Source: Streptomyces albicerus (GTDB taxonomy: Bacteria; Actinomycetota; Actinomycetes; Streptomycetales; Streptomycetaceae). From it: a DNA stretch of 64,000 bases. Position 1 is the first letter of the stretch. Each line of letters opens with the position of its first letter. The notes under the pieces were generated by a model. That model saw nothing but the letters and a program-made list of their open reading frames with translations, searched no databases and was not told where the DNA came from. The stretch spans positions 114,787 through 178,786 of the forward strand of contig NZ_VWMY01000004.1 of NCBI RefSeq assembly GCF_008905045.1, read 5' to 3'. A program made the translations under genes and the position numbers. This document shows positions 17,412 to 26,938 of this stretch, piece by piece.

Positions 17412-19354
17412 TCCGGGGGGCACGTGGGCTGTTGCGCTCCGCGCTGCGCACGCGGCGCCGGGAGTTCGTCCGGCTCACCGGCTGGTCGCTGCTCCAGGCC
17501 GTGCCCGCGCTGCTGTCCGGCTGGCTGGTCGCCCGCGCCGTCGACGACGGCTTTCTCGCCGGTCGCAGCGCGGAGGGCCTTGCCTGGCTGGGGCTGCTGG
17601 CCTGCGCCGTCCTGGTCGGCGCGTGGGGCACCCGCCGGGCCACGCTCGAACTGGCCGGGGTCGTCGAGCCGTTCCGCGACGACCTGGTCACCCTCGTCAC
17701 CACCGGTACGCTGCACCGCTCCGCCTCCTTCGGTCAGCCCGCCGACACGGCCGGTGTGGCACGGCTGACCGAGCAGGTGGAGATCGCCCGCGAGTCGTAC
17801 GGGGCGGTCGTGATGTTCGTGCAGACCTTCACGGTGACGGCGGTGAGCGTGCTGCTCGGGCTGGCCGCACTCGATCCCGCCCTCCTGCTGTTCGTGATGC
17901 CGCCCCTGGCGGCCGGGCTCGGACTCTTCCTGCTGGCCCTGCGGGCGCTGGCGGCCCGGCAGCGGGCGGTCGTCCTCGCCGACGAGGCCATCGCCGAGCA
18001 CGTGAGCGCGGTGGCCGACGGCTTGCGGGACGTGGCGGCCTGCGGCGCCGAGGACCTCGTACGCGACCGGGCCGGCATCCGCATCGATGCGGCGGCGAGC
18101 GCGGCCCGCGCCCTGGCCCGGCTCGCCGCCCTGCGGACCGCCGCGCTGGGCGTCGGCGGCTGGCTGCCGATCGTGCTCATCCTGGCCGGGGCCCCTTGGC
18201 TGGTCCGAGGCGGCCTGACGGTCGGCGCCATCCTGGGCGCGCTGACCTACGTTTCGCAGAGCCTGCAACCGGCCCTGCGAGGCTTCGTCCAGGGCGTCGG
18301 TGGCAGCGGGCTGTGGCTGCTGGTCACCCTCGGCCGGATCATCGAGGCGGCGGACCCGTCGCCCACGGCGGTGGCCGGGGCACCGGCGGCGGACGCGCCC
18401 CGAGCCACCGGTATCGAGCCGGACAACGTCCCGCCCGCGACCGCCGGTTCGGACATGCCTGGGGCCTCCCGCCCCTCACCCGCGACGGTGACAAGAACAC
18501 CGGGGACAGCCCCGCCCCGAGCCACCAACGCCGAGCCGGACAACGTCCCACCCGCAGCCGCCGGTTCGACGAAGCCCGCAGTGATGAGCGGTGTGTCGGG
18601 GGGAGTGCAGCCGGGGGACGGCGGTGTCGAGCTGCGCGGTGTCACCTTCGCCTACGCCCGCTCCGCCGAACCGGTCGTCCGGGATCTCGATCTCTCCCTC
18701 GCGCCGGGCACCCACCTGGCGGTTGTCGGGCCCAGCGGGGCCGGCAAGTCCACTCTCGCCGCGCTCATCGCCGGAGTGCTCGACCCGCAGGCAGGCCATG
18801 TCCGCCTGGGCGGTGTCCCGGTCCGGTCCCTGGACAGCGGCCGGCTGTCCCGGTCCCGCGTGCTGATCCCGCAGGAGGCGTACGTCTTCGCCGGCACCCT
18901 GCGTGAGAACCTCACCTACCTCCACCCCACGGTCACCCCGCCCGACCTCGACGCGGCGGTCAGCGCCATCGGCGCGGGACCGCTCACCGAACGCCTCGGC
19001 GGCTACGACGCACCCGTGAACCCGGCCCAGCTCTCCGCCGGTGAACGTCAGTTGGTCGCTCTCGTCCGCGCCCTGCTGCCGCCCGCCCGCTTGGTTCTGC
19101 TGGACGAGGCCACCTGCCACCTCGACCAGGCCGCCGAGGCGGTCGCCGAGCGGGCCTTCGCCCGCCGCCCGGCCACCCTTGTCGTCTGCGCCCATCGGAT
19201 CAGTTCCGCCCTGCGCGCCGACCTCGTCCTCGTCATGGACGGCCCGCGCTGCCGCCTCGGCACGCACGACCGGCTGATGGCCGACTGCGCCCTCTACCGC
19301 GACCTGATCGGCCACTGGGACCACGTGGCGGCCGACGCTCAGGCCCGATCCTGA
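17408..19354 (+). CDS. ramB: ABC transporter half, fused membrane and ATPase domains (RamB-like)
   Basis: 648 residues; the GTG start overlaps the ramA stop by four bases (GTGA). The membrane domain spans about residues 20-310. Walker A VGPSGAGKSTLAAL is near 441, signature LSAGERQLVALVRALL near 542 and Walker B LVLLDEATCHLD near 563. Between the two domains (about residues 335-400) is a Pro/Ala/Thr-rich linker containing an internal duplication: EPDNVPPATAGS and EPDNVPPAAAGS, each preceded by PRAT. This makes the protein about 60 residues longer than usual. It would act with RamA to export the modified peptide. Confidence 0.93.
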   Translation: MIRGARGLLRSALRTRRREFVRLTGWSLLQAVPALLSGWLVARAVDDGFLAGRSAEGLAWLGLLACAVLVGAWGTRRATLELAGVVEPFRDDLVTLVTTGTLHRSASFGQPADTAGVARLTEQVEIARESYGAVVMFVQTFTVTAVSVLLGLAALDPALLLFVMPPLAAGLGLFLLALRALAARQRAVVLADEAIAEHVSAVADGLRDVAACGAEDLVRDRAGIRIDAAASAARALARLAALRTAALGVGGWLPIVLILAGAPWLVRGGLTVGAILGALTYVSQSLQPALRGFVQGVGGSGLWLLVTLGRIIEAADPSPTAVAGAPAADAPRATGIEPDNVPPATAGSDMPGASRPSPATVTRTPGTAPPRATNAEPDNVPPAAAGSTKPAVMSGVSGGVQPGDGGVELRGVTFAYARSAEPVVRDLDLSLAPGTHLAVVGPSGAGKSTLAALIAGVLDPQAGHVRLGGVPVRSLDSGRLSRSRVLIPQEAYVFAGTLRENLTYLHPTVTPPDLDAAVSAIGAGPLTERLGGYDAPVNPAQLSAGERQLVALVRALLPPARLVLLDEATCHLDQAAEAVAERAFARRPATLVVCAHRISSALRADLVLVMDGPRCRLGTHDRLMADCALYRDLIGHWDHVAADAQARS

Positions 19355-19498
19355 TCTGCAGTGCCGGGTCGGCGGCTGAGCCAAAGCGGAGCGGCCGCTG
19401 TCGAAAAGGAGAGCGCGCGGAGATCGTGAGGGACGAGCCATCGAGCACGGTCGACTGTCGACAGTGGCTGAGCGAAGCGGCGGCGAAGCGGCGGCGAA

Positions 19499-19524
19499 GG
19501 CGCCCTCAAAAAAGGGAGGGCGCC
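19499..19524. terminator. Bidirectional terminator between ramB and the RamR-like gene
   Basis: A 9-bp stem (GGCGCCCTC / GAGGGCGCC) encloses an A-run loop, ending one base before the ramR stop codon. Read on the minus strand the loop is a T-run. Two convergent genes end around it. A second small palindrome, GTCGAC-T-GTCGAC, lies 40 bases to the left. Confidence 0.75.
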
Positions 19525-20133
19525 CTACAGCCACCCCGACTCCCGGGCGATCCGGATCGCGTCGATGCGGTTGCGCGCCCCGGTCTTCCTGGAGACCGCG
19601 TTGAGGTGATTGCGGACCGTGCCCACCGACAACGACAGCCGGTCGGCGATCTCACGCGTCGGCGTGCCGTCCGCCGCCAGCCGCAGAACCTCCAGTTCCC
19701 TCGAGGTCAGCGGGCTCTCCGCCGAGGAGAGCGCCAGCAGCGCCAGTGACGGATCGATGAACCGCTCGCCCGCCGCCACCTTGCGGATCCCCTGAGCCAG
19801 GATGTCGCAGGGGCCGTTCTTACTGATGAGGCCCGCGACACTCAGCGCCAGCGCCTGTCGCAGATACTCAGGGGTCGCCTTGCCGGCCACCAGCAGGGTC
19901 CGGCAATCCGGCAGCCGCGCCGCCAGCTCCAGCGAGATGCCGAGCGCCTCGTCCTCATCGCCGTCGACGTCGATGACGACCACATCGGGCTGGCACCACA
20001 GCGCCCGCGGGACGGTCTGATGGTGCCCCGGTGATGCCGCGACCACGTCGATGTCCTCCTCACGTGTCAGCAGGGCAGCCAGTGCCCCGCGCACCAGGTC
20101 TGTCTCCTCGACGAGAAGAACACGGATCAACAT
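19525..20133 (-). CDS. ramR: NarL/FixJ-type orphan response regulator (RamR-like)
   Basis: 202 residues from MLIRVLLVEE. The receiver domain (1-120) is followed by a LuxR-type helix-turn-helix (PLTSRELEVLRLAADGTPTREIADRLSLSVGTVRNHL). The receiver is atypical: the acidic pair is EE rather than DD/ED, and the Thr/Ser of the switch site is replaced (LLVAGKA), though the Asp of VIDVDGD and the Lys of ISKNG remain. No kinase is encoded nearby. Its position beside ramCSAB matches RamR, which activates ramC transcription in the absence of a partner kinase. It is convergent with ramB. An in-frame ATG ten codons upstream is possible but has a poorer site. Confidence 0.88.
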   Translation of the reverse strand: MLIRVLLVEETDLVRGALAALLTREEDIDVVAASPGHHQTVPRALWCQPDVVVIDVDGDEDEALGISLELAARLPDCRTLLVAGKATPEYLRQALALSVAGLISKNGPCDILAQGIRKVAAGERFIDPSLALLALSSAESPLTSRELEVLRLAADGTPTREIADRLSLSVGTVRNHLNAVSRKTGARNRIDAIRIARESGWL

Positions 20134-20323
20134 CGCTCCCGCCCGGCCGTACGCGGCCTCCATCGCGCGGACGCGTCCCGGACACTCCGACGACGCTGTA
20201 CGAAGTATCTCCAGTTATCTACCCAATTGCCGGAAGCCGCCCCGCCCGGCCTCTGAAGCCGCCGTCGGCCCCGGTATGCGCTTCGATCTCCCGAGCCCAG
20301 GCCTTCGCCACCCTCTTTTACAT

Positions 20324-20358
20324 TTGTCCCGTTATTTACACGTGTCTACCATTAGGCC
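20324..20358 (+). promoter_or_regulatory. Leaderless promoter of the TetR-hydrolase operon
   Basis: TTGTCC (20324-20329) and TACCAT (20347-20352) are separated by exactly 17 bases, and the -10 ends six bases before the ATG at 20359, so transcription probably starts at the start codon. There is no ribosome binding site. The stretch is locally AT-rich compared with its surroundings and contains ACACGTGT, a palindrome inside the spacer that could be an operator. Confidence 0.8.
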
Positions 20359-20967
20359 ATGCAGCCCGAATCCACCCGGGAACCCCGCAGCCAGGACCGC
20401 CGCGTGCTGCGCTCGCGCTCCGCTCTGATGGCCGCCGCCGAACGCCTGGTGTCCGAGCGCGGCACTACGGACATCCCCGTCAAGGACCTGGCCGAGGCGG
20501 CCGATGTGAGCCGGCAGCTGGTCTACCTCCAGTTCGGCGACCGTGACGCCCTGCTCGTGGAGACGGCGGCCGACCTGGTCCGACGGGAACTGGTCACGCA
20601 GGCCGGCGACGACACCGACGCGGCTGCGGGCGTGTCGACGATGGCGCGGCACTTCGCGAGGCACCGGGGCTACTACCGGGCGATGCTCACCGGCTCGTGC
20701 GCGTTCGCCATGACCCGGACGCTGAACAGCCTGTTCGGCTCCGCCAACGAGAAGGCCGTAGGGCAGCTGTTCGACGAGCTGGACGATCAGACGACGCGGG
20801 ATCTGACGGCGTTCGTCGCGGGCGGCACCGGCGCGGTGGTCAACGACTGGCTGACAGACGGCGACGATCCCCTCGACCCCGAGGAACTGACACAGCGCCT
20901 GCTCCGCCTCGCGTCGGTCTTCGCCGGCAGCAGCCACACCCCCACAGACGGAGGCCCCGTCCGATGA
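20359..20967 (+). CDS. TetR-family transcriptional regulator
   Basis: 202 residues with an N-terminal DNA-binding domain (ALMAAAERLVSERGTTDIPVKDLAEAADVSRQLVYLQFGDRDAL) and an all-helical effector domain. It starts at a leaderless promoter and its stop overlaps the start of the hydrolase gene by four bases (ATGA), so it probably regulates that enzyme and itself. The ACACGTGT palindrome inside its promoter is the likely operator. Ligand unknown. Confidence 0.92.
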   Translation: MQPESTREPRSQDRRVLRSRSALMAAAERLVSERGTTDIPVKDLAEAADVSRQLVYLQFGDRDALLVETAADLVRRELVTQAGDDTDAAAGVSTMARHFARHRGYYRAMLTGSCAFAMTRTLNSLFGSANEKAVGQLFDELDDQTTRDLTAFVAGGTGAVVNDWLTDGDDPLDPEELTQRLLRLASVFAGSSHTPTDGGPVR

Positions 20968-22586
20968 AGCTCAGCAGTCACCTCGTCCAGCGCATGCTGC
21001 ACCTGCCCCCGCCCCTTACCAGGGACCTGGCCGTCGAACGCGACCTGCGTGTGCCCATGCGCGACGGAGCCGAACTGCTGGCCGACCGCTGGGCCCCCAG
21101 ATCCGGCGGCCACGGCCTGCCGACCGCGCTCGTCCGCATCCCCTACGGCAGGTCGGGCATGATCGCCGCGCAGTTGGTCCGGCCGCTGGCCGAGCGTGGC
21201 TACCAGGTGCTGGTCCAGAGCACACGCGGCACCTTCGGATCCGGTGGCGACTTCGATCCGCTGCGCTGCGAGCGTGAGGACGGCCTGGACACCCTGGACT
21301 GGCTGGTCAAACAGCCCTGGTGCGGGGACGCGGTCGTGCTCTACGGCGGCAGCTACCTCGGCTTCACCCAGTGGGCAGTGGCCGGCCAACTGCCGCCCCA
21401 GGTCAAGGCGATGATCCCGTCGGTGTCCGAATCCGCCTTCACCCTGGAGTTCCTCCGCAAGGAGTCGTTCGCCCTGGAGGCGACGCTCGGCTGGGGCCTC
21501 CAGGTCGCCGAGCAGGAACGCCGGTTCGCGCTGCTGCGCCAACTGCTGCGGATCCGCAAGGAACGGCACGCCTGGTACACGCTGCCTCTCAGCCAGGCCG
21601 ACACCGCGGCCATCGGCCGCCCCTCCGACTATTTCCAGAACGTCATCACCCACGACGCCGACTCGCCGTTCTGGCAGGTCCTCGACCACAGCCACCGCCT
21701 CGCCGACAGCACCGTTCCGGTCAGCACGGTCGGCGGCTGGTACGACATCTTCCTCCCCGGCCAGATCCGCGACTACCGGACATTGCAGGACGCCGGACGG
21801 AGTGCCCGACTCACCGTCGGACCCTGGGCGCACATCTCCCTGGGCGTGGGGGAAGTGGCGACGGCCGAGGCCCTCGACTTCGGACTGGCCCACGCCTACG
21901 GCGAAAGGCCGACCGATCGCGCGCCGGTCCGCCTGTTCGTGATGGGCGAGGAGCAGTGGCGCGACTTCCCGTCCTGGCCGCCGCCGGGATACGAGCCGCG
22001 CCGTTTCCACCTCCAGCCGGGCGGTGCCCTGTCCGTCGAGAAGCCCGCCGAATCAGCGCCGGACGGCTACCGCTACGACCCGGCCGACCCCACCCCGGCC
22101 GTCGGCGGCGTACGTATGGCAGTCGGCGTGAAATCGGGCCGTGTCGACAACACCACGCTCGAAGCACGCCCCGACGTCCTCGTCTACACCACCGCCGCCC
22201 TCGACCAGGACGCTGAGGTGATCGGCGAGATCAACGCCGAGATCTGGTTCCGCTCCAGCCTTCCGTACGCCGACGTGTTCGTCCGACTGTGCGACGTCGA
22301 CGGTGAAGGCCGCTCGACCAATGTGTGCGACGGCCTCACCGGCCTGACCGGCGCCGACCAGACCGCCCGGGCCGAGGTGCGGCTGTGGCCGACGGCGTAC
22401 CGCTTCAAGCGCGGCCACCGCATCCGCCTCCAGGTCTCCAGTGGCGCCTTCCCCCGCTACAACCGCAACCCCGGCACCGGCGAACCCCGCGCCACCGCCA
22501 CCGCCCTCCGCATCGCCCACCAGCAGGTCTTCCACGACCCGGCACACCCCTCCGCGGTCGTCCTCCCGGTACGGGAAGCGGGCTGA
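20964..22586 (+). CDS. CocE/NonD-family alpha/beta hydrolase (X-Pro dipeptidyl-peptidase-like)
   Basis: 540 residues. The N-terminal alpha/beta hydrolase domain begins VERDLRVPMRDGAELLADRW and has the nucleophile elbow GGSYLGFTQW (Ser near 129), the acid in VGGWYDIFLPGQ and the His in VGPWAH. A jelly-roll C-terminal domain follows (LRLDVSS-like RIRLQVSSGAFPRYNRNPGTGE, a typical CocE/PepX ending). Members hydrolyse esters or N-terminal dipeptides; substrate cannot be told. The ATG at 20964 overlaps the TetR stop, which fixes the start despite an open frame upstream. No signal peptide, so it is cytoplasmic. Confidence 0.93.
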   Translation: MKLSSHLVQRMLHLPPPLTRDLAVERDLRVPMRDGAELLADRWAPRSGGHGLPTALVRIPYGRSGMIAAQLVRPLAERGYQVLVQSTRGTFGSGGDFDPLRCEREDGLDTLDWLVKQPWCGDAVVLYGGSYLGFTQWAVAGQLPPQVKAMIPSVSESAFTLEFLRKESFALEATLGWGLQVAEQERRFALLRQLLRIRKERHAWYTLPLSQADTAAIGRPSDYFQNVITHDADSPFWQVLDHSHRLADSTVPVSTVGGWYDIFLPGQIRDYRTLQDAGRSARLTVGPWAHISLGVGEVATAEALDFGLAHAYGERPTDRAPVRLFVMGEEQWRDFPSWPPPGYEPRRFHLQPGGALSVEKPAESAPDGYRYDPADPTPAVGGVRMAVGVKSGRVDNTTLEARPDVLVYTTAALDQDAEVIGEINAEIWFRSSLPYADVFVRLCDVDGEGRSTNVCDGLTGLTGADQTARAEVRLWPTAYRFKRGHRIRLQVSSGAFPRYNRNPGTGEPRATATALRIAHQQVFHDPAHPSAVVLPVREAG

Positions 22587-22839
22587 CCACCGTCGGCTGA
22601 CACACACGTGCCGCCGCATTCAGTCCGTCCCTTCCACGGCAGGACATCCCACTTCAGGGCCGGAGCAAGGGCTTAGACCACGGGTCCCTACACGGACCGA
22701 GGGATGTTCCAGGCCGCGCAGGCCCCGGTACCCTCTCCGGGTCCATAGGCGAAGTTCCTCGCCCGGGTGCAGGCGGAGGGCGTCGTGGCGCATTCTTGCT
22801 GTGTCAGCCACTTGGCGGCGCACGGACGAGGTAGGGCCG

Positions 22840-25395
22840 ATGACTGGGAGAGCCGAGCACGACACCCGGACGCCCGGACGCCTGGCCACGCTGCTGACCG
22901 GGATCACCATGGAGGCGATCAGCGCGGCCGGCGGCTTCGCCGGGGGCGTGTACTTGCGCTCCAGTACGCCCGGACTGCTGCGGCTGGCCGTGCTCTCGGG
23001 GCTGCCCGGGCCGTTGTTCCGCCCCTGGTGGCGCCTGCATGTGGACCGCCGGTTCCCCGTCGCCGACGCCTACCGGCTGGGAGTCCAGGTGGTGCTCCCG
23101 GACGCCACGGAGACGATGCGCCGCTACCCCCAGTTCGCGGCGGGTCTGCCGTTCCAGTTCGGGTCCGTGTACGTGCCCGTCGTGGGAGAGTCGACGACCT
23201 ACGGCGTACTGACCCTCCTGCGTCCTTCGGTGTCGGACGCCACCGAGGTGCTGCCCGACCGTGACCGCATGGCGCAGTTGGCCGAGGATCTGGGCGCGGC
23301 TCTTCGGAGCCTGGAGGACAGCGCTGGGCCGCAGGTCGCATGGGACGGCGAGCCGCTGTGCGTGCGGCCACCGTCCGCCGGCCCTCCTGTCGAGCGCATC
23401 GGGCGTTTCACCTGGGATCCTGCGACGGATGTCGTGACCACGGACAACCGTCTGCATGCCCTGCTCGGCGTGACGCCGGAGAACTTCGCCGACACTCCGC
23501 AGGCGCTGGCGGACGCCGTGGCCGCAGCCGACGCGCAGCAGATCCTGACCGCCCTGAGGGAGACGGCCGCAGGAAGACCGCCGCCCCTGCCCCTGCAGGT
23601 GCACACCGCCGTCGGCACCCTGCGGTTGCTGGAACTCTGGACCCCGCACGAGGCGTCCGTAGCGTCCGGCCCGTACCCGGTCCGCGGCTTGGTCCTCGAT
23701 CCGGGCAGCGGCTCGGCGGCCGACGGAGCGGCCGACCTGCTCCCGGAGGGCGTGTTCTGCCTCGACCGGCTGGGCCTGATCGTCTACGCGAATCGACGGG
23801 CCACGCAGCTCCTGGGCCGACCGCGGACACAGCTTCTGGGCCGCCCCCTGGGAGAGGGAGTGCCGTGGCTGGACCGGCCTGCCTACGAGGACCATCTGCG
23901 CGAAGCCCTGCTGTCACCGGACCCGGTGCACTTCCATGTCGTACGGCCTCTCCAAGACGGTGAGAAGCCGCCGTCGGAGTCTCACGGGGGTGATTGGCTC
24001 GCGCTCTCCGTCTATCCCGGTCCCGACATTCTGACCTGCAAAGTGGTGCCGGCGAACCGGGTGGAGGATCCGCTTCCCGACCCCGCGCCCCCACACGAGA
24101 GTCCTGAAACGGCCGCCATGCCCCAGGCCGACGGATCCGCGGCCGAAGTCACCTCCATGGCTCCGCTGTACCGTCCGATCGTCCTCGCGATCGCGCTGAC
24201 GGAGGCGGTCACCGCCCGCCAGGTGTCCGCGGTCGTGATGCAGGAACTGCTGCCGGCCTTCGGCGGCCGCCGGCTCGCCATCTACCTGCTGCAGGACCGG
24301 CACCTGTATCTGGCCTGGGAAACGGGTTTCCCCAAGGGATTCCTCGCCCCGTTCGAAGGGGTGGGTCTCGACACCCGGCTGCCCGGCGTCGAGACTCTCA
24401 CCAGCGGCCGGCCGATCTTCTTCGAGTCGATGCACCAGCTCGCGGCCGCGTACCCCGGTATCCCGCTCGACGCGACGGAGGGCGCCCGCGCTTTCCTGCC
24501 CCTCATCGCCTCCGGACGCCCGGTCGGATCCTGCATCCTGGGCTTCGACCGCCCCCGAGGCTTCAGCACCGAGGAACGCACCGTGCTCACCGCGCTCGCC
24601 GGACTGATCGCCCACGCCATGGAGAAGGCGCAGCGCTACGACTCCGAAGCCGCCCTAGCACGCGGTCTTCAGCAGGCCCTCCTCCCCCGGCGCCTGTCGT
24701 CACACCCGCAGGTGGAGACCGTCGGGCGCTATCTGCCGGGCACGCAGGGGATGGACGTGGGAGGGGACTGGTACGACGTCGTCGAGTCCGGGGACGGTCT
24801 GGCCCTGGTCATCGGCGACGTCCAGGGACACGGCGTGCAGGCGGCCGCCACCATGGGTCAACTACGCAGCGCTGTACGGGCCTTCGCGCTCGGTGACCGT
24901 CCGCCCGACGAGGTCCTCAGCGGCACCAACCACCTCCTGATCGACCTCGATCCCGGCCAGTTCGCCAGCTGCTGCTACATCCGGCTGGATCCCGTCACCG
25001 GTCTGGCCCGGGTGGCCCGGGCAGGGCATCCGCCACCGATCATCCGGTACCCGGACGGCCGTACCCACATCCTGGACATCCCCGGCGGTGTCGTACTCGG
25101 AGTCGACCCGCAGGCCCAGTACCCGGTGACGGAGTTGCAGCTGGAGCCCGGCGCCATCCTCGCGCTCTACACGGACGGGCTGGTCGAGCGGCCCGGCGTC
25201 GACATCGACGAGGGCATCACCGCGCTGCGCGTGGCCCTGGCCCGGGCCGGTTCCCCCGCCGCCCGCCCGGGCCGGCGTTCACTGGCCGGTGTCGCCGACC
25301 GGCTCACCGCCACGGCCCGGCATGTCGCCGACCGCCCCGATGACATCGCGCTGCTGCTCACCACCCGTCGTCCGACGCCCCGGCACCGCCACTGA
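22840..25395 (+). CDS. GAF/PAS-containing PP2C-type (SpoIIE) protein phosphatase
   Basis: 851 residues from ATGACTGGGAGAG, with GAGGTAGGG upstream. Order by eye: GAF-like domain (about 20-150), PAS (about 187-290, RFTWDPATDVVTTDNRLHALLG), PAS (about 300-400, GVFCLDRLGLIVYANRRATQLLG), GAF (about 445-595), then the SpoIIE phosphatase (606-845) with GGDWYDVV, VIGDVQGHG, LYTDGLVE and DDIALLL, all metal-binding aspartates present. Such proteins dephosphorylate anti-sigma-factor antagonists in Streptomyces partner-switching pathways, with PAS/GAF domains sensing a signal. No cognate anti-sigma or antagonist gene is adjacent. The frame extends further upstream but that part is low-complexity and unlikely to be coding. 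Confidence 0.93.
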   Translation: MTGRAEHDTRTPGRLATLLTGITMEAISAAGGFAGGVYLRSSTPGLLRLAVLSGLPGPLFRPWWRLHVDRRFPVADAYRLGVQVVLPDATETMRRYPQFAAGLPFQFGSVYVPVVGESTTYGVLTLLRPSVSDATEVLPDRDRMAQLAEDLGAALRSLEDSAGPQVAWDGEPLCVRPPSAGPPVERIGRFTWDPATDVVTTDNRLHALLGVTPENFADTPQALADAVAAADAQQILTALRETAAGRPPPLPLQVHTAVGTLRLLELWTPHEASVASGPYPVRGLVLDPGSGSAADGAADLLPEGVFCLDRLGLIVYANRRATQLLGRPRTQLLGRPLGEGVPWLDRPAYEDHLREALLSPDPVHFHVVRPLQDGEKPPSESHGGDWLALSVYPGPDILTCKVVPANRVEDPLPDPAPPHESPETAAMPQADGSAAEVTSMAPLYRPIVLAIALTEAVTARQVSAVVMQELLPAFGGRRLAIYLLQDRHLYLAWETGFPKGFLAPFEGVGLDTRLPGVETLTSGRPIFFESMHQLAAAYPGIPLDATEGARAFLPLIASGRPVGSCILGFDRPRGFSTEERTVLTALAGLIAHAMEKAQRYDSEAALARGLQQALLPRRLSSHPQVETVGRYLPGTQGMDVGGDWYDVVESGDGLALVIGDVQGHGVQAAATMGQLRSAVRAFALGDRPPDEVLSGTNHLLIDLDPGQFASCCYIRLDPVTGLARVARAGHPPPIIRYPDGRTHILDIPGGVVLGVDPQAQYPVTELQLEPGAILALYTDGLVERPGVDIDEGITALRVALARAGSPAARPGRRSLAGVADRLTATARHVADRPDDIALLLTTRRPTPRHRH

Positions 25396-25421
25396 GCCGA
25401 CGGCACTCCCCCGTACGGAAC

Positions 25422-26192
25422 TCACCTGCGCGGAGGGCCTGCCACGGCGCGGCCGAGACGTACGGGAACGCCCGGGGAGTACAGCACGCTCACCGGTTCC
25501 TCGGAGGGCGCCGGTATCCCGGCCGACTCGATGAGGTTCTCCTCGTACGCGACCAGCGTCGCCCGGTGCAGCGGCCAGCGCGGATGGTCGTTCGGCAGGA
25601 ACCCGGCGTCGCCGAAGAACGGCTTGTGCATGCCCCACCGGGCGGTCAGGAAGTGTTCAAGACCGGTCGGCTCGGTTATGCGCTCCCCGGGCCTGACGAG
25701 GAGCCGACTGTGCGCACCGCGCGGTCCCGGCAGGCGCCGCGCACTGGTGTAGCCGACCGTGTCCTCGCGGGTCCGCACGGACATCCGGGACCACACGTAC
25801 GGCAGCCGGAAGGCAAGACGCCCCATGAGCACCGGCACGAGCCGGGACGCGTCCATGGAGCGGAAGACCACGCCGCGCCGCCCGTACGCGTCCACCGAGT
25901 ACAGGCGCACATTGGTCTCCGGGAAGGAACCGAAGTACGGCACCCCCGGCAGGCGCAGCCAGCCCACCCGATGCATCCGGAACGCGACCAGGCCGACGAA
26001 CGTGACGCCATCGACGGTGTCGGGGGTGGTGCCGGTCGGTAGCAGTCCCGCCACGGCCGCCGGATCCACGGCCCAGTGCACGAATGTGAGGTCCAACCAC
26101 TGCTGGGTGAGCAGGGGACGGTGGAGTGCGACCGGGGCATCGGGCGTGATCGGTTCCGGCACGGAAGAGGTGATCGACACGAGCGCCAGCAT
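25422..26192 (-). CDS. DUF2071 family protein
   Basis: 256 residues. The sequence follows the DUF2071/YqjF family (HRPLLTQQWLDLTFVHWAVDP, then VGLVAFRMHRVGWLRLPGVPYFGSFPETNVRLYS, then YTSARRLPGP and FLTARWGMHKPF). These are widespread small bacterial proteins of unknown function related to acetoacetate decarboxylase-like folds. The start is set at the ATG before LALVSITSSVPEP; the upstream open frame is low-complexity. No clear ribosome binding site is visible. It converges with the phosphatase gene, 26 bases away. Confidence 0.88.
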   Translation of the reverse strand: MLALVSITSSVPEPITPDAPVALHRPLLTQQWLDLTFVHWAVDPAAVAGLLPTGTTPDTVDGVTFVGLVAFRMHRVGWLRLPGVPYFGSFPETNVRLYSVDAYGRRGVVFRSMDASRLVPVLMGRLAFRLPYVWSRMSVRTREDTVGYTSARRLPGPRGAHSRLLVRPGERITEPTGLEHFLTARWGMHKPFFGDAGFLPNDHPRWPLHRATLVAYEENLIESAGIPAPSEEPVSVLYSPGVPVRLGRAVAGPPRR

Positions 26193-26506
26193 CGCAGGGC
26201 CCTGCCCGGGGCACGGCGAAAAGGCATGCCGTGTGACGAGTCTGGCACCGGCACGCACCCTGCGGGGAGGAGACCCCGCGGCCCGGAACAGGCACGCCCG
26301 TGCCTCCTGTGGGCATGGCGGGGCAGTGGCCGCCCGTCGCACGCCCTGAGGTGCGCCTGCTCTCACCCGCAGTTCGCACGAACGCGGCTCACCTCGCGTA
26401 CGGCTGCCCCTGACCAGGCGTGAGTTCCGGGATACCGAGCAGGCCGGCGCCCTGCCCATGTCTCGCCGCTGTCCGCCACACCCGGGGCCGGATGCCGCGG
26501 CGCGTA
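26193..26506. other. Gap without a gene
   Basis: About 310 bases upstream of the DUF2071 gene. It has a short stem (CACGGC / GCCGTG around 26213-26235). No reading frame on either strand looks coding. Nothing else was found. Confidence 0.55.
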
Positions 26507-26938
26507 TCAGACATCGGTGGGCAAGCCGCTGACCTCTGCGATACCTCGCAGCTCCTCGTCCTGCCGGTGCCGTTCACCGATGAAGTCGGCGATCTCCCTG
26601 CACCGGGCGGGATCGGCCGCGGTGCCCGAATCCGTGACGACCCTGATGGGTCCGGTCTCCTCGGTCTCGATCTCGACGATCTGGTTGTCCAGACGGCCCG
26701 TGACGGCGACCGCCACGACGAGGGACGCCTCGTCACGGATCTCCTGCGAGACGCTGGCACCATCCGGGCCTTCCAGACTCAACTCGATCGTTCCCGCACG
26801 TTGCTCCTCCATTGCCTCGAGCACTGGTTCGACCATACGAAGCAGCAGCGCGTAGTCGGCTGGAGCCATACGGGCGCGCAGTAGGTCGAGATAGAGGTCC
26901 ACGGGCCGACCTTCGGGCGAAAACTCTGATTCGCTCAT
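26507..26938 (-). CDS. Small acidic protein of unknown function
   Basis: 143 residues from MSESEFSPEGRPVD. An amphipathic helix (LYLDLLRARMAPADYALLLRMVEPVLEAMEEQ) is followed by a beta-rich stretch of alternating charged and hydrophobic residues (SLVVAVAVTGRLDNQIVEIETEE) and a C-terminal helix. Strongly acidic, no cysteine, no membrane segment. GGGGAAG lies about nine bases upstream of the chosen ATG. Codon usage looks genuine. No family is recognised. Confidence 0.65.
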   Translation of the reverse strand: MSESEFSPEGRPVDLYLDLLRARMAPADYALLLRMVEPVLEAMEEQRAGTIELSLEGPDGASVSQEIRDEASLVVAVAVTGRLDNQIVEIETEETGPIRVVTDSGTAADPARCREIADFIGERHRQDEELRGIAEVSGLPTDV

